Numbered from the stretch's first letter, positions 18,181 through 27,857 are shown. The stretch is 64,000 bases of DNA from Bacillus aerolatus (GCF_009183655.1 NZ_WEIO01000003.1:124001-188000), one strand, 5' to 3'. Notes: generated by a model not told the origin, from the sequence alone. Numbers and translations are program-made.

Positions 18181-20115
18181 TTAGTTTGATCTTAGTTGTT
18201 CGTTTACTGTCTTCGCCAGGAAAGCGGAGAAGCTGGCACGATTAATTGTCGTATATGGACGGAATGTGCCGTCTTCGTAGCCGCTGACGATGTTTTTGGC
18301 AGTGAGGCCGTTAATGTATTGATAGCCGGTCACTTTTGAGTTGATATCTTTAAAGGAGCCGTTTGTCTGGCCGGCAATGTTATAAGCTCTGGCAATCAGG
18401 ATCGCCATTTCTGCCCGGGTAACTTGTTCGTTCGGACGGAAAGTGTTGTCCGTAAATCCGGAAATAACTTTCTTTTCGGCGAGTGCTTCGACATAGCCAG
18501 ACGCACTGACAGCAGCGGTGACGTCTTTAAATCGTGTGCTGCGCTTCGTGCCATCCACGCCGAGTGCCTGACCGAGCAAAACAGCCGCTTCGCTTCTTAA
18601 TATTGAACGTTCCGGCCGCATTTCGCCGTTCGTGTACCCTTTCATTATGCCTTCGTAATATAAAAACGTGACGAAGCGGTTATACCATTTATTCAAGACA
18701 ACGTCTTTTAACGCTGGCGCTGCATTGTTCACTTTGAGCGAAACAAAATCGTTGCTTTCTTTGCCTTCAACGACGGGATGAACGTAATAATTAATCGTTC
18801 CTTGTGTAGCATAGTCGGTTAATTCTGCAGCGGTCGCATGTTTAGCGATTAACGAGTCGAAACGGTACACGTTGTACGTTGTAAACTTTGCAGCCGCTTC
18901 GCTTGTGTCAATCGTGATCTTTCCTTTCCCGTCTGCTTCGTATGAGAGCGTGACACCGTGGTCAACCGGATTTTTATCTGTCTGTGCGAGGCCATAGCCA
19001 AAATAATCGTCCTTCCCTGCTGCGCCGAGATCAACGGCGTTTTTTTGCAGGAGCGTGCGGATTTGTTTGTTCGTCATTTCCGGATACTTTTCTTTGTACA
19101 AAGCGGCAAGACCGACGACATAAGGTGAAGCCATCGACGTGCCGGAAAGAGTTTCATAGCCGCTTGCCTTTAAAGCAGTTGGATATGTACTGTAAACTTT
19201 TTCCCCCGGGGCGGTAAGTTCCACTTCTTTGCCGATCGAGGAAAGTGGACCGTGCATTCTTTTTTCATTGATAGAAGCAACAGCGATGACTTCGTCAAAT
19301 TTTGCCGGGTATTGAACTGATGACGGCTCTCCCGTTAACGGCGGACCTTCATTCCCTGCCGCTGCTACAACGAGAATGCCGCTGTCGTAGGCGCGCTTAA
19401 TCATCCGCCTGAGATTGCTGTCTTCATATGGTGAAGTAATACTAATGTTGATGACATCGAGCTTATTTTTAATCGCCCATTCTACTCCCGCCATTATCGT
19501 TGATGTCGTGCCTTCGCCGAACTTGTCAAGCACTTTAACGGAATAAACTTGGGCGTCAGGCGCTACACCAACGACACCGATCGAGTTGTTCTTAGCAGCG
19601 ATGACGCCGGCTACGTGGGTACCGTGGCCGTTATCGTCGTTGTAGGAGTTTTTGCAGCCATCCATGCGGAGAATGGTCATCAAGCATGCGCCGCCGGCCA
19701 CTTTCAGGTCTGGATGTTTCGTATCAATTCCGGAATCCAGAATACCAATTTTTACTCCTTTGCCAGTCAGTGCACTTGGCACGCGCTTGTCTACTTCAAC
19801 AGCTTTATAGCCCCATGGAACCGTTTGAGCGCTTTTTTGTACGGGTTTGTCATATTCGATCGACTGAACGCCCGGGTGGATCTCCAAAAGTTTCTTCTGG
19901 GCATCTGTCAGTTCGACAGCGGCGGCCGGTAATTCGTCAAATATGTAGTTAATATCCTTCGTATATTCTTCTAATAAACTACGATCTACTTCTTCATAAA
20001 ATGAAATGACAGCTCTTTTTTGTTCGAGCGAGTTTGCATGTGCAGCTGTAGGGGAAATATGAAGAAAGAGAAGCGCAGCAAACATAAGAAGAAAATATTT
20101 AATCGTTTTACTCAA
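18181..20115 (-). CDS. SLH-anchored subtilisin-like serine protease
   Basis: A 644-residue secreted S8 protease. Signal peptide, I9-like propeptide (AVISFYEE...), then the catalytic domain with Asp in GILDSGIDTKHPDL, His in NGHGTHVAGVIAA, oxyanion Asn in AAAGNEG and Ser in SGTSMASPYVVGL. Two Cys between the Asp and His motifs (GGACL, DGCKN) could form a disulfide. After about residue 380 comes a short beta region, then three SLH repeats at the C-terminus. I choose TTG at 20115 (MSKTIKYF) with GAGGTGG upstream; an in-frame GTG at 20124 overlaps the ribosome site. Possible substrates are surface proteins or other wall hydrolases. Confidence 0.9.
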   Translation of the reverse strand: MSKTIKYFLLMFAALLFLHISPTAAHANSLEQKRAVISFYEEVDRSLLEEYTKDINYIFDELPAAAVELTDAQKKLLEIHPGVQSIEYDKPVQKSAQTVPWGYKAVEVDKRVPSALTGKGVKIGILDSGIDTKHPDLKVAGGACLMTILRMDGCKNSYNDDNGHGTHVAGVIAAKNNSIGVVGVAPDAQVYSVKVLDKFGEGTTSTIMAGVEWAIKNKLDVINISITSPYEDSNLRRMIKRAYDSGILVVAAAGNEGPPLTGEPSSVQYPAKFDEVIAVASINEKRMHGPLSSIGKEVELTAPGEKVYSTYPTALKASGYETLSGTSMASPYVVGLAALYKEKYPEMTNKQIRTLLQKNAVDLGAAGKDDYFGYGLAQTDKNPVDHGVTLSYEADGKGKITIDTSEAAAKFTTYNVYRFDSLIAKHATAAELTDYATQGTINYYVHPVVEGKESNDFVSLKVNNAAPALKDVVLNKWYNRFVTFLYYEGIMKGYTNGEMRPERSILRSEAAVLLGQALGVDGTKRSTRFKDVTAAVSASGYVEALAEKKVISGFTDNTFRPNEQVTRAEMAILIARAYNIAGQTNGSFKDINSKVTGYQYINGLTAKNIVSGYEDGTFRPYTTINRASFSAFLAKTVNEQLRSN

Positions 20116-20150
20116 AGCGACCACCTCTCTTTTTACAGAAAATAAAATAA

Positions 20151-20176
20151 AGGAGACAGCAAGCTGCCTCCTTTCT
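20151..20176 (-). terminator. Terminator of the SLH-amidase gene
   Basis: On the minus strand AAAGGAGGCAGC pairs with GCTGTCTCCTTT around a 2-base loop, followed by ATTTTATTTT. Confidence 0.7.
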
Positions 20177-20218
20177 ATTGTAACTTTTATTTTATTAGAA
20201 TTCTATTTTACTATTTAC

Positions 20219-21637
20219 CTATTTTGCTACATCATACAAGGCATCGACTTCGTAGCCTTTAGCTTTGTAATAATCCAAAGTCCCGTAGTAAATCGCTTTT
20301 GCTGCTGCGTTTCTCCAGTAGTCGGAACGAAGCTTGTCATTGTCGCCTTTATTGTCGATAAAACCGAGTTCTGTCAAAACCGCTGGCATCGTATTTTCAC
20401 GGATGACGTGGAAGTTGCCGTGCTTCACGCCGCGGTTCGATAAATTCAACGCCGTGAGCAGACGGTTTTGAATTTTCGTTGCAAGCAATTTGCTGTCATC
20501 CACGTTCGGATTGCTGTAAGCAGCATTATAGAAATATGTTTCAATGCCGTTCGCCGAGCCGTTGAACGCGTTCGCATGAATGCTGATAAATGCATCGGCA
20601 CCAACCGATTTCGCATAGTCGACACGGCCGCTTAAGCTGACATATTTGTCTGTTGAACGTGTCATTCTCACTTGGAATGGCGTTTGCTTAAACAGGTTGT
20701 TTACTTTTAACCCTGTATCAAGCACGACGTCCTTTTCTCTAATTCCGTAACCAGCCGCACCAGGATCGCTTCCGCCATGGCCTGGATCAAGGACAATCAC
20801 TTCTTTGGCGATGCGCGGATCGACGTTGCCGGCATTATTCGCTTCAGCTGTGTTACGCAAATAAGCACCATGCACAAACCCTTCAATAGAACCATATTTA
20901 ATATAGTTCCATGAACCTACTTTATAGGCACTTAACACTTGCTGGTCTTGCTTAACTGCTCCCACTTTCGGATATACGTCACTCGGACCTGTACGGATAT
21001 TTAAGCTATCTACATTAATCCAGCGGGCGTCCTTAAAGCTGACTGTATTCTCTTTTAGACGGAAGTCAGGGTTAATTGCGCGCGCCAAAAAGACTGAGAA
21101 ATCAGCACGGATAATTAATTCTTCCGCACCGAAAGAGCCGTCTAGTTTCCCTTGGGCAATGCCGCGGGATTTCAGCGCATTGGCTGCACCAGACAGCTTG
21201 TTGTCATAGGCATATCCAAATGCTTTACTGATCATGACAGCCATTTCGCCGCGTGTTACTTCTTGATAAGGGTGGAATGACTTGTCACTGTATCCAGAAA
21301 GAATTCCTTTTTCAGCAGCAGATTGTATGTAGCCTGAGGCAAACATACCGGAGCCTACATCCTTGAATGTTGTAACACGTTTTGTGCCATCAAGTTGAAG
21401 AGCACGGCCGATAAATGTAGCTGCTTCTGCGCGGGTCACTCTTTTATTCGGGCTGAATTCTGCAGCGGAAGCACCTTTGGCAATACCGCCGTCAGCTAAA
21501 TAATAAATCTCCTTCATTGCGCGGTGGGAAGCCCCCACATCTGTGAAATTTGTTGCAGCCTGGGCTGTATGTTTAACTCCGAATAGAGGAATGGCCAATA
21601 CAAATGACAAAAGAACCAAAATTACTCCTTTTTTCAT
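20219..21637 (-). CDS. SLH-anchored N-acetylmuramoyl-L-alanine amidase
   Basis: A 472-residue secreted zinc amidase. Signal peptide (to about AQAATNF), three SLH repeats (about 30-200; KRVTRAEAATFIGRAL, QEVTRGEMAVMISKAF), an SH3b-like domain (about 205-275; VDSLNIRTGPS), then the amidase_3 domain. In that domain zinc ligands appear in VLDPGHGGSDPG, IREKDVV and ISIHANAF, and the catalytic Glu in AVLTELGFI. I use ATG at 21637 with GGGAGGTAGAGGT just upstream; the 18 in-frame codons before it have no ribosome site. It cleaves the glycan-stem peptide bond and is probably held at the wall by CsaB-modified polymer. Confidence 0.9.
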   Translation of the reverse strand: MKKGVILVLLSFVLAIPLFGVKHTAQAATNFTDVGASHRAMKEIYYLADGGIAKGASAAEFSPNKRVTRAEAATFIGRALQLDGTKRVTTFKDVGSGMFASGYIQSAAEKGILSGYSDKSFHPYQEVTRGEMAVMISKAFGYAYDNKLSGAANALKSRGIAQGKLDGSFGAEELIIRADFSVFLARAINPDFRLKENTVSFKDARWINVDSLNIRTGPSDVYPKVGAVKQDQQVLSAYKVGSWNYIKYGSIEGFVHGAYLRNTAEANNAGNVDPRIAKEVIVLDPGHGGSDPGAAGYGIREKDVVLDTGLKVNNLFKQTPFQVRMTRSTDKYVSLSGRVDYAKSVGADAFISIHANAFNGSANGIETYFYNAAYSNPNVDDSKLLATKIQNRLLTALNLSNRGVKHGNFHVIRENTMPAVLTELGFIDNKGDNDKLRSDYWRNAAAKAIYYGTLDYYKAKGYEVDALYDVAK

Positions 21638-21862
21638 ACCTCTACCTCCCTTCTTATTTTTTTCCATTTTAACATATCGGTTTGAAAACAAACGTGAATC
21701 TCCGAAACTACTTTTTAAATTTTATTGAACAATATTACTAATCAATTAAATAAATGTATATTAACCCTAAAATTGCCATAAATACGTAATGACTGTAATC
21801 TAATTGAAAAGAGTCTAAATATTCGAATTCTTGCTCTTTTTGTCGTTTTCTCTCTTTTTTTA

Positions 21863-22029
21863 ATTGTCCAGTTCGAGAGACTGAACAGGCGCTTCCGCTT
21901 TTCTATTGTCCAGCTCCAGGCGCCTAACCCCTCGAGGTCAAATAACCTTTCCCAATGAAGTCAAAAAAGCGACTTCTTTGGGAAAAGAACATTTGCTTGT
22001 TGGGGCTGAACAGGCGCTTCCGCTTTTCT
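21863..22029 (-). repeat. Hairpin repeat family 2, copy A (plus a solo end)
   Basis: A full copy (about 21906-22029) in reverse orientation with ends TTGTCCAGCTCCAGGCGCC and GGCGCTTCCGCTTTTCT. Its inner arms are AACCTTTCCCAATGAAGTC and GACTTCTTTGGGAAA. A second short end (21863-21904) precedes it. It lies in the divergent gap between the amidase and ywqB, so here it does not follow a stop codon. The gap holds no other recognisable gene. Confidence 0.8.
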
Positions 22030-22194
22030 TATTTCACCTTTTTTCTCTTCTCTTTTTGTTCTATAATGAAAGGATACGAAATTTTGCGGGGATCGCTCGG
22101 TGCAGACGGAGCTTCTTTCGATTGCCCTTCCCCTGTTCACTATAAAAAAGACCCGGTGCGGCCGGGTTAATCGATCAAACGGAGGTTTGCCCAA

Positions 22195-23832
22195 ATGCCT
22201 GTTCATTCAGAAGCACTGAAAAGCCAGCTAGATTCTTTCGGAGCAAAGTTAAAGGCGGGATTAAACCCGGCTCTTCCCAGTGACAAACTCATTATGGAAA
22301 ACGGGTTTCGTCTGTATTCCGTTGGGCGGGCAACGGTACAGCAAACAGACAGTGGGTTAATTGCCGGTTCGGTGGAACAGCCCGATGGCTCATCATTTAA
22401 TGTGCATCTCGACCTTTCCTTCCCTTCTTCCAGCACATGCACTTGTCCGGCAGAGCATTGGTGTGCCCATCAAACGGCCCTTTTCTTTGAAGCGTCCCGG
22501 GATTTTATGGAGCCAGTGTACGACTTTCTGAATGACTGGGTGACTACGCCGCAAAATCCGGCAGCCATTCCTGGTGTCATGCGGGCGAGTGATTTGCTGA
22601 AAACGAGAACGGCTACGGACGATGGGCCCGATATGTGGATGAAGAAAATAACAAACACGGCACAAGAGCGGTTAGCCGCCCGTTCTGTTCATAAAAATCC
22701 GTATATTATCGAGTATGAAGGCAGAAATTTATATGAAGATTTATTAAAGCAGCGGCCTGCGAAACGGGAATGGCAGCCGCTCTATGAACTATATGTAAGC
22801 TTCGGCTTGCTCACTTATATGACAGACTTATTTAACGAGACGCAAATTTCCCGGGAATTATTACACCGGGCTTGTTCATCTTTCTTATTTTATTTAGTAG
22901 AAGAAGCTTCAGGTGCTGCCGAAGACATCGGCGTGCATGCCCTGCCATTTGAGTTTGATCAATACATTGGTTATTTGCGCCGGGAAACGGCTGCGCTGTT
23001 AACACCTGAGAAAAAAGTATTTATCGGGCAGCGAATCGACCTGTACCGCCATTTATGGACATCTCTTTTCAAACGGGAAGCGTGGCGTAAAGAAGAGCGG
23101 ATGAGACTGCAAACACTTATAGAAGAAAAACATGATCTCGCTTTGTCGATCGGTTATTTGCATCAACTTTATTTAGCGAATGAGCTTGAAGCTTTTGCTG
23201 CAGCGGCGAAAAGCATGCCGGACACAGGAGTAGATTTGTACTTGTTCTGGCTGATGGAAGCATTCAGCGCCAAACAATATGAAAAAGCACGGATGCTCGT
23301 CAAGATCGCCGATGAAAAGCTGGAAGGCTATATGCAGCAGCTGGAAAAGGGCGACAGCATGCAGAGCCGCCGGTTTGCCCACTGGTTTTTAACGTATATT
23401 GATACAGACTGGCTCATGGAAAAAGAGCCGCTCCTTTATAAAAGCCTGCTTGAGCGGATGCTGCCATACAGCTACACAGATTTAAGCTTATATTTCATTC
23501 AAATAGACCAATATCGGGAATGGGTGGAGCTGCAGCTGTGGATGGACAGAGAGCTGCCGGAGCTTGACCGGAGCGGGCTGAAGGAAGCAGTGAAGCATGC
23601 GCCTGAGGAAGTATTGCCGCTCTTCCATCATGGCATTCTCCGCTTGATTGATGAGCGCAACCGCGCGAGCTATAAAAAAGCGGTCCGTTACTTGAAACGG
23701 CTGCGAACGCTGTATAAAAAGTTAAAACGGGTTGATCGTTGGGAACTGTATATAAATGACTTGCTGGAAGAAAAAAAACGGCTGCGGGCTTTCCAGGAAG
23801 AATGTAGAAAGGGTCAATTAACGGATGCTTAA
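22195..23832 (+). CDS. ywqB: SWIM zinc-finger protein, YwqB-like
   Basis: A 545-residue protein with the SWIM motif C-x-C-x6-C-x-H near residues 80-92 (CTCPAEHWCAHQTA), a predicted zinc-binding DNA or protein interaction module. The rest is helical with no recognised enzyme domain. It overlaps the SNF2 ATPase gene by 8 bases, and SWIM proteins encoded next to SNF2 ATPases are a known arrangement (ywqB-ywqA in B. subtilis). The start ATG follows GGAGG at normal spacing. A role together with YwqA in DNA transactions is inferred from this linkage. Confidence 0.85.
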   Translation: MPVHSEALKSQLDSFGAKLKAGLNPALPSDKLIMENGFRLYSVGRATVQQTDSGLIAGSVEQPDGSSFNVHLDLSFPSSSTCTCPAEHWCAHQTALFFEASRDFMEPVYDFLNDWVTTPQNPAAIPGVMRASDLLKTRTATDDGPDMWMKKITNTAQERLAARSVHKNPYIIEYEGRNLYEDLLKQRPAKREWQPLYELYVSFGLLTYMTDLFNETQISRELLHRACSSFLFYLVEEASGAAEDIGVHALPFEFDQYIGYLRRETAALLTPEKKVFIGQRIDLYRHLWTSLFKREAWRKEERMRLQTLIEEKHDLALSIGYLHQLYLANELEAFAAAAKSMPDTGVDLYLFWLMEAFSAKQYEKARMLVKIADEKLEGYMQQLEKGDSMQSRRFAHWFLTYIDTDWLMEKEPLLYKSLLERMLPYSYTDLSLYFIQIDQYREWVELQLWMDRELPELDRSGLKEAVKHAPEEVLPLFHHGILRLIDERNRASYKKAVRYLKRLRTLYKKLKRVDRWELYINDLLEEKKRLRAFQEECRKGQLTDA

Positions 23833-26623
23833 AACAAGAACGATCATGATTCAAATGGAATGGACAGAAGATAAGCAATTTTTTCTTTGGGCAACAACGG
23901 CGGAAGACACCCCTATTCCACCAGCCGTGTGGGTGAAGCAGCTGTTTCTCGGTCATGAAGAAAGCTTTTACGGCTCCCAGCTGCGGGACGTTTATTATAA
24001 TGGCAAAGATGGCGTTCTTTTGTCCGCCTGGCAATGGGTAACTTTATTTAAAAGCGAGCAGTTCAACCGCTTTATCCGCTGGGAATGGGATGAACTCGGA
24101 GACTTCAGCCTTGCTGCCGCTCCAACTGTGTACGACGCGGTGACAGATGGCAGTTTTTTGCCGGAATTTAAAGAAGAAGGATTGTCTTTTCAAGTACCGG
24201 AGGCTGTCTGGGAAGAGTTCTCTTCTGATTTCTGGGACGATTCCGTCGTTCATATGAGCAACCGCGAGCTTGTTGCTTCTCTTTTTCAAACGTGTGCGGA
24301 ACAAGCATTTGCAGAAGCAGGAGCGGTTCGTACACAAGTCAGCCGGTTAGCAGGGGGAAAGCTGACGCCGGAAGAACTGAACCGTTATTTCGATGCAGCC
24401 CGCTGGCGGGAGTGGCTCGGTTCGGAAAAAAGCGCCGCTCCGTTTGCAACCGGGCTCCGGCTGACAGAACCGGCAGAAGACAATGGCGAGTGGACGCTTG
24501 AAACGGTGCTGATCAATCAGAAAAACAGTGAAAAAGTGTATCCGCTGAACGGGAAGGTCCTGAAAAGCTGGATGCCGTTCCTTGCAGAAGCAGAAGCCGA
24601 ACAGGCGCGCTGGCTGCGGCTGTTTCCATGGCTTGAACAAGAAGGTTCACTTCGTTCTAAGCTGCCAGAAGAACAAGCGTTTATATTTTTAACGGAAGCA
24701 AGTGAAAAACTGATTCAGCTAGGCATCCCCATTCTGCTCCCGTCATGGTGGGAATCGATCCGGAACGCATCTTTGTCGCTGTCCGCCAAAGTATCATCAG
24801 CGGGCGCAACCCGCCGCCCTTCTTTCGTCGGCCTGCAGGCAATTCTCGACTTTAACTGGCGGCTGTCGATGAACGGCGCCGATTTGTCGGAAGAAGAATT
24901 TGCGGAGCTGGCTGCGAGTAACCGCCGCCTCGTAAAAGTGAACGGCGAGTGGATCCAGCTCGACCCTGAAATGGTGCGTAAAATTCAAGGATTAATGAAA
25001 AAAGCGAAAAAAGAAGGACTGCGCCTCCAGGACTTGCTGGAACAGGAACTCGCTCCTGAAGAAGAGCCGGTGGATGACTGGACTGATCCGCGGTTGTTTG
25101 CCCATATTCAAATTGAACTGAACCGTTCGTTCAAAAAAATGATTGCCCAGCTAAAAGACGTCTCCTCTCTTCCGCTCGTGCCGGCTCCGGCTAATTTGCA
25201 TGCGGAACTTAGGCCGTACCAGCAATTCGGCATGAGCTGGCTGCTATTTTTGCGCTCGTGCGGTTTCGGTGCTGTGCTGGCCGATGATATGGGGCTCGGA
25301 AAAACGATTCAGCTCATTTCTTACTTGCAGCATGTGAAAAAGCGGGAGCAGCCGAAAGCAGCCGCATTGATCATTTGTCCGACCTCTGTGCTCGGCAACT
25401 GGCAAAAAGAGCTGGAACGCTTCTCTCCCGACTTGCGGGTGGAGCTTCATTACGGAAGCAGCCGGAAGCAAGGAGATGACTTTCAAAAATCGGCCCGGGA
25501 AGCGGATGTGATCTTAACAACGTACGGCCTTTCCCATCTCGACTTTGAGACGATCTCATCAATTGAGTGGAGCACCGTCGCACTAGATGAAGCGCAAAAC
25601 ATTAAAAATGCGCAGACGAAGCAATCAAGAGCGATCCGCAAATTAAAAGGCGGCCATCACATCGCTTTGACCGGCACACCGATGGAAAATCGGCTCGCTG
25701 AACTTTGGGCGATTTTTGATTTTACGAACCACGGCTATTTAAACAGCTTGCAGCACTTTCAAAAACATTACATTGTGCCGATCGAGAAAGACGGCATGAA
25801 AGAAAAAATTGAAAAGCTGCAAGCAAAAATTCGCCCGTTCTTGCTGCGACGGACGAAAAAAGATCCGGAAGTAGAATTAAACCTCCCGGACAAACTTGAA
25901 CAAAAAGAATATTGTCCGCTCACAACAGAACAGGCGGTGCTTTATGAACAGCTCGTTAACGAAACGATGGAAGAGATCGGAAAGCTGGCTGCTTTCGAGC
26001 GCCGCGGGCTGATTTTACAAATGCTGAACAAAATTAAGCAACTGTGCAACCATCCTGCTCTTTATTTAAAGGAGCAAGAACCGGCGCATATTATCGAACG
26101 CTCCGAGAAAATGAACAAACTGATGGAGCTGGTCGGCAATATTATCGATCGTGAAGAGGCATGCTTAATTTTTACCCAATACATTGGAATGGGCGAAATG
26201 ATCCGGCAGGAAATCGAAAAACGATTCGCGGCCACCGTTCCTTTTTTAAACGGCAGCACGTCTAAAGAACAGCGCGACCGCCTCGTTACCCAATTTCAAG
26301 ACGGTCACTTCCCTGTCTTTTTGCTGTCGCTGAAAGCGGGCGGCACCGGGCTGAACTTAACGGCTGCGAACCACGTCATCCACTTTGACCGCTGGTGGAA
26401 TCCGGCTGTTGAGAATCAAGCGACGGACCGGGCTTACCGAATCGGGCAAAATCGATTCGTCCACGTTCACAAAATGATTACGACAGGGACGCTCGAAGAA
26501 AAAATTGATTTAATGCTTGAAAAAAAACAAGCGCTCAACGACGAAATCATCAGCAGCGACCAGTGGATTACAGAAATGAACGACCACGAACTAAAAGAAC
26601 TGCTGCAACTAGGAAAAGCGTAA
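23825..26623 (+). CDS. ywqA: SNF2-family DNA translocase/helicase, YwqA-like
   Basis: A 932-residue SF2 ATPase. An N-terminal region (about 1-430) of the type seen in bacterial SNF2 proteins precedes the two RecA-like domains. Motifs: LADDMGLGKTIQLI (Walker A), ALDEAQNIKN (Walker B, DEAQ), ALTGTPMENR, then LSLKAGGTGLNLTAANHVIHFDRWWNP and QATDRAYRIGQ. It probably remodels protein-DNA complexes or assists repair. The coding end (GGA AAA GCG TAA) coincides with the conserved end of repeat copy B, so the last codons and stop may come from the inserted element. Confidence 0.9.
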   Translation: MLKTRTIMIQMEWTEDKQFFLWATTAEDTPIPPAVWVKQLFLGHEESFYGSQLRDVYYNGKDGVLLSAWQWVTLFKSEQFNRFIRWEWDELGDFSLAAAPTVYDAVTDGSFLPEFKEEGLSFQVPEAVWEEFSSDFWDDSVVHMSNRELVASLFQTCAEQAFAEAGAVRTQVSRLAGGKLTPEELNRYFDAARWREWLGSEKSAAPFATGLRLTEPAEDNGEWTLETVLINQKNSEKVYPLNGKVLKSWMPFLAEAEAEQARWLRLFPWLEQEGSLRSKLPEEQAFIFLTEASEKLIQLGIPILLPSWWESIRNASLSLSAKVSSAGATRRPSFVGLQAILDFNWRLSMNGADLSEEEFAELAASNRRLVKVNGEWIQLDPEMVRKIQGLMKKAKKEGLRLQDLLEQELAPEEEPVDDWTDPRLFAHIQIELNRSFKKMIAQLKDVSSLPLVPAPANLHAELRPYQQFGMSWLLFLRSCGFGAVLADDMGLGKTIQLISYLQHVKKREQPKAAALIICPTSVLGNWQKELERFSPDLRVELHYGSSRKQGDDFQKSAREADVILTTYGLSHLDFETISSIEWSTVALDEAQNIKNAQTKQSRAIRKLKGGHHIALTGTPMENRLAELWAIFDFTNHGYLNSLQHFQKHYIVPIEKDGMKEKIEKLQAKIRPFLLRRTKKDPEVELNLPDKLEQKEYCPLTTEQAVLYEQLVNETMEEIGKLAAFERRGLILQMLNKIKQLCNHPALYLKEQEPAHIIERSEKMNKLMELVGNIIDREEACLIFTQYIGMGEMIRQEIEKRFAATVPFLNGSTSKEQRDRLVTQFQDGHFPVFLLSLKAGGTGLNLTAANHVIHFDRWWNPAVENQATDRAYRIGQNRFVHVHKMITTGTLEEKIDLMLEKKQALNDEIISSDQWITEMNDHELKELLQLGKA

Positions 26624-26911
26624 GCGCCTTGACCAGCCCCGACAAGCATAAGACGAACTGGTGAAATGGCGTTTTTCAGCCATGCAGCCAGTTTGGCTTA
26701 TGACCTCGAGGGGTTAGGCGCTGAAGCTAGACAATAGGAAAAGCGTAAGTGCCTGTCCAGCCCCGACAAGCAAATGTTCTTTCCCCAGAGAAGTCGCTCT
26801 TTGACTTCATTGGGGAAAGGTTATTTGACCTCGAGGGGCTAGGCACTGAAGCTGGACAACTGGAAAAGCGTAAGCGCCTTGACTAACCCCGACAAGCAAA
26901 TGTTCTTTCAT
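26612..26911 (+). repeat. Hairpin repeat family 2, copies B, C and truncated D
   Basis: Three head-to-tail copies in the orientation of ywqA. B (26612-26735) has a CATAAGACGAACTGG...GGCTTATGACCTCGAG interior. C (26736-26859) has the TTTCCCCAGAGAAGTC...GACTTCATTGGGGAAA interior. D (26861-26911) is cut after CAAATGTTCTTTCA. All begin GGAAAAGCGTAAG and B/C end GGACAA or AGACAA. B overlaps the ywqA stop codon. Confidence 0.85.
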
Positions 26912-26942
26912 CTTCTTATCAATATAAAATAGCCCATACGAA

Positions 26943-26975
26943 AGAGCCGGTTCAGAGGATGAGCCGGCTCTTTTC
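26943..26975 (+). terminator. Terminator downstream of ywqBA
   Basis: AGAGCCGG pairs with CCGGCTCT around an 11-13-base loop, followed by TTTTC. It lies 320 bases past the ywqA stop, beyond the inserted repeats, consistent with the repeats having lengthened the 3' end. Confidence 0.65.
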
Positions 26976-27060
26976 ATGAGGCAGTCTTTCGTGGTTTCGT
27001 TACTTGTGGAGCCTGTTCGGCTAAAAGGAGTGGACAAGCGCAGGATGTACTAAGTATCTT

Positions 27061-27225
27061 TTAACACGGGATGGTCGATTGTTGAGCAGATGGCTGAGGA
27101 TGTTCCCGAAGTTGTTGTTGTTCCCATTTCTTTAATGTTTCTTCTACTACGCGAAGTCTGGCAAGTGTTTTCCCAAGGCAATAAGTAACTTCTTCCAGTC
27201 TTTTTTCTAATTCTTCGTTTATCAT
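27061..27225 (-). CDS. Small 54-residue coiled-coil ORF downstream of ssb
   Basis: The ORF begins MINEELEKRLEEV and continues with a heptad-like charged helix (ARLRVVEETLKKWEQQQL), then a Q/P-rich tail ending STIPC. It starts ATG at 27225, 30 bases past the ssb stop, with a weak GA-rich ribosome site (GAAGAGGGCG). No function is known to me. Strand, spacing and a clearly protein-like helix support coding. Confidence 0.55.
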   Translation of the reverse strand: MINEELEKRLEEVTYCLGKTLARLRVVEETLKKWEQQQLREHPQPSAQQSTIPC

Positions 27226-27255
27226 ACTTTGTTTCGCCCTCTTCTTCCCTTCTTT

Positions 27256-27618
27256 TTATGGAATCGTTAAAATCGGCAGCAGCTCAGAAGAATCAGAGCG
27301 CTTCTTATCCATAAACCGAACCGTATGAACGCTCACTTCCGTTACATATATTTTTTTGCCTTCTTTATCTTCATAGTTCCGTGTCTGGATCGTGCCGAGC
27401 ACGCCGACGAGTGATCCTTTTTGACAGTACTTTGCCGTGTTTTCCGCCGATTTATTCCAGACGGTACAGTAAATAAAATCGGTTTCCGCCACTCCTTGCT
27501 GATTCCGATACGGCCGGTTAACCGCTATCGTCATATTTAAAAATGGCCGGCCGTCAGCTGTATATTTCACTTCAGGATCTTTCGTCAACCTGCCAACGAG
27601 CGTCACTTGGTTAATCAA
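27256..27618 (-). CDS. ssbB: Short single-stranded DNA-binding protein, SsbB-like
   Basis: A 120-residue OB-fold SSB: INQVTLVGRLTKDPEVKYT, FLNMTIAVNRPYRN, DFIYCTVWNKSAENTAKY, GSLVGVLGTIQTRNYED. It lacks the long linker and acidic DDDIPF-type tail of the housekeeping SSB, and its place near ywqA/ywpF matches B. subtilis ssbB (ywpH), which acts in transformation. I choose TTG at 27618 with AAAGGAGG upstream; the 26 codons before it have no homology to the family. Confidence 0.85.
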   Translation of the reverse strand: MINQVTLVGRLTKDPEVKYTADGRPFLNMTIAVNRPYRNQQGVAETDFIYCTVWNKSAENTAKYCQKGSLVGVLGTIQTRNYEDKEGKKIYVTEVSVHTVRFMDKKRSDSSELLPILTIP

Positions 27619-27857
27619 TCGGCTCCCTCCTTTCCGTAAAGATGAGTTCATCATAATTGAGGAAAGAACGAGAGTAAAATTGACATTTTTCTTCAATTCA
27701 TGCCAAATTCTACAAATAACTATTGTTTCTGCATAGAAACTGTCAGATTAGCGCTGGAATTGTTAAAAACCTACTGATCCAAGTTTGTATAGTTCTTCTG
27801 AGGAACGTGCTATACTTTTTATTGGAAGCAATTGAAAAGGAAGGGAGTTCAACCTGC

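Noticed and set aside
21863-22029. Insertion sequence remnant
   Set aside because: No transposase fragment or terminal target duplication is visible; the sequence belongs to the hairpin repeat family.
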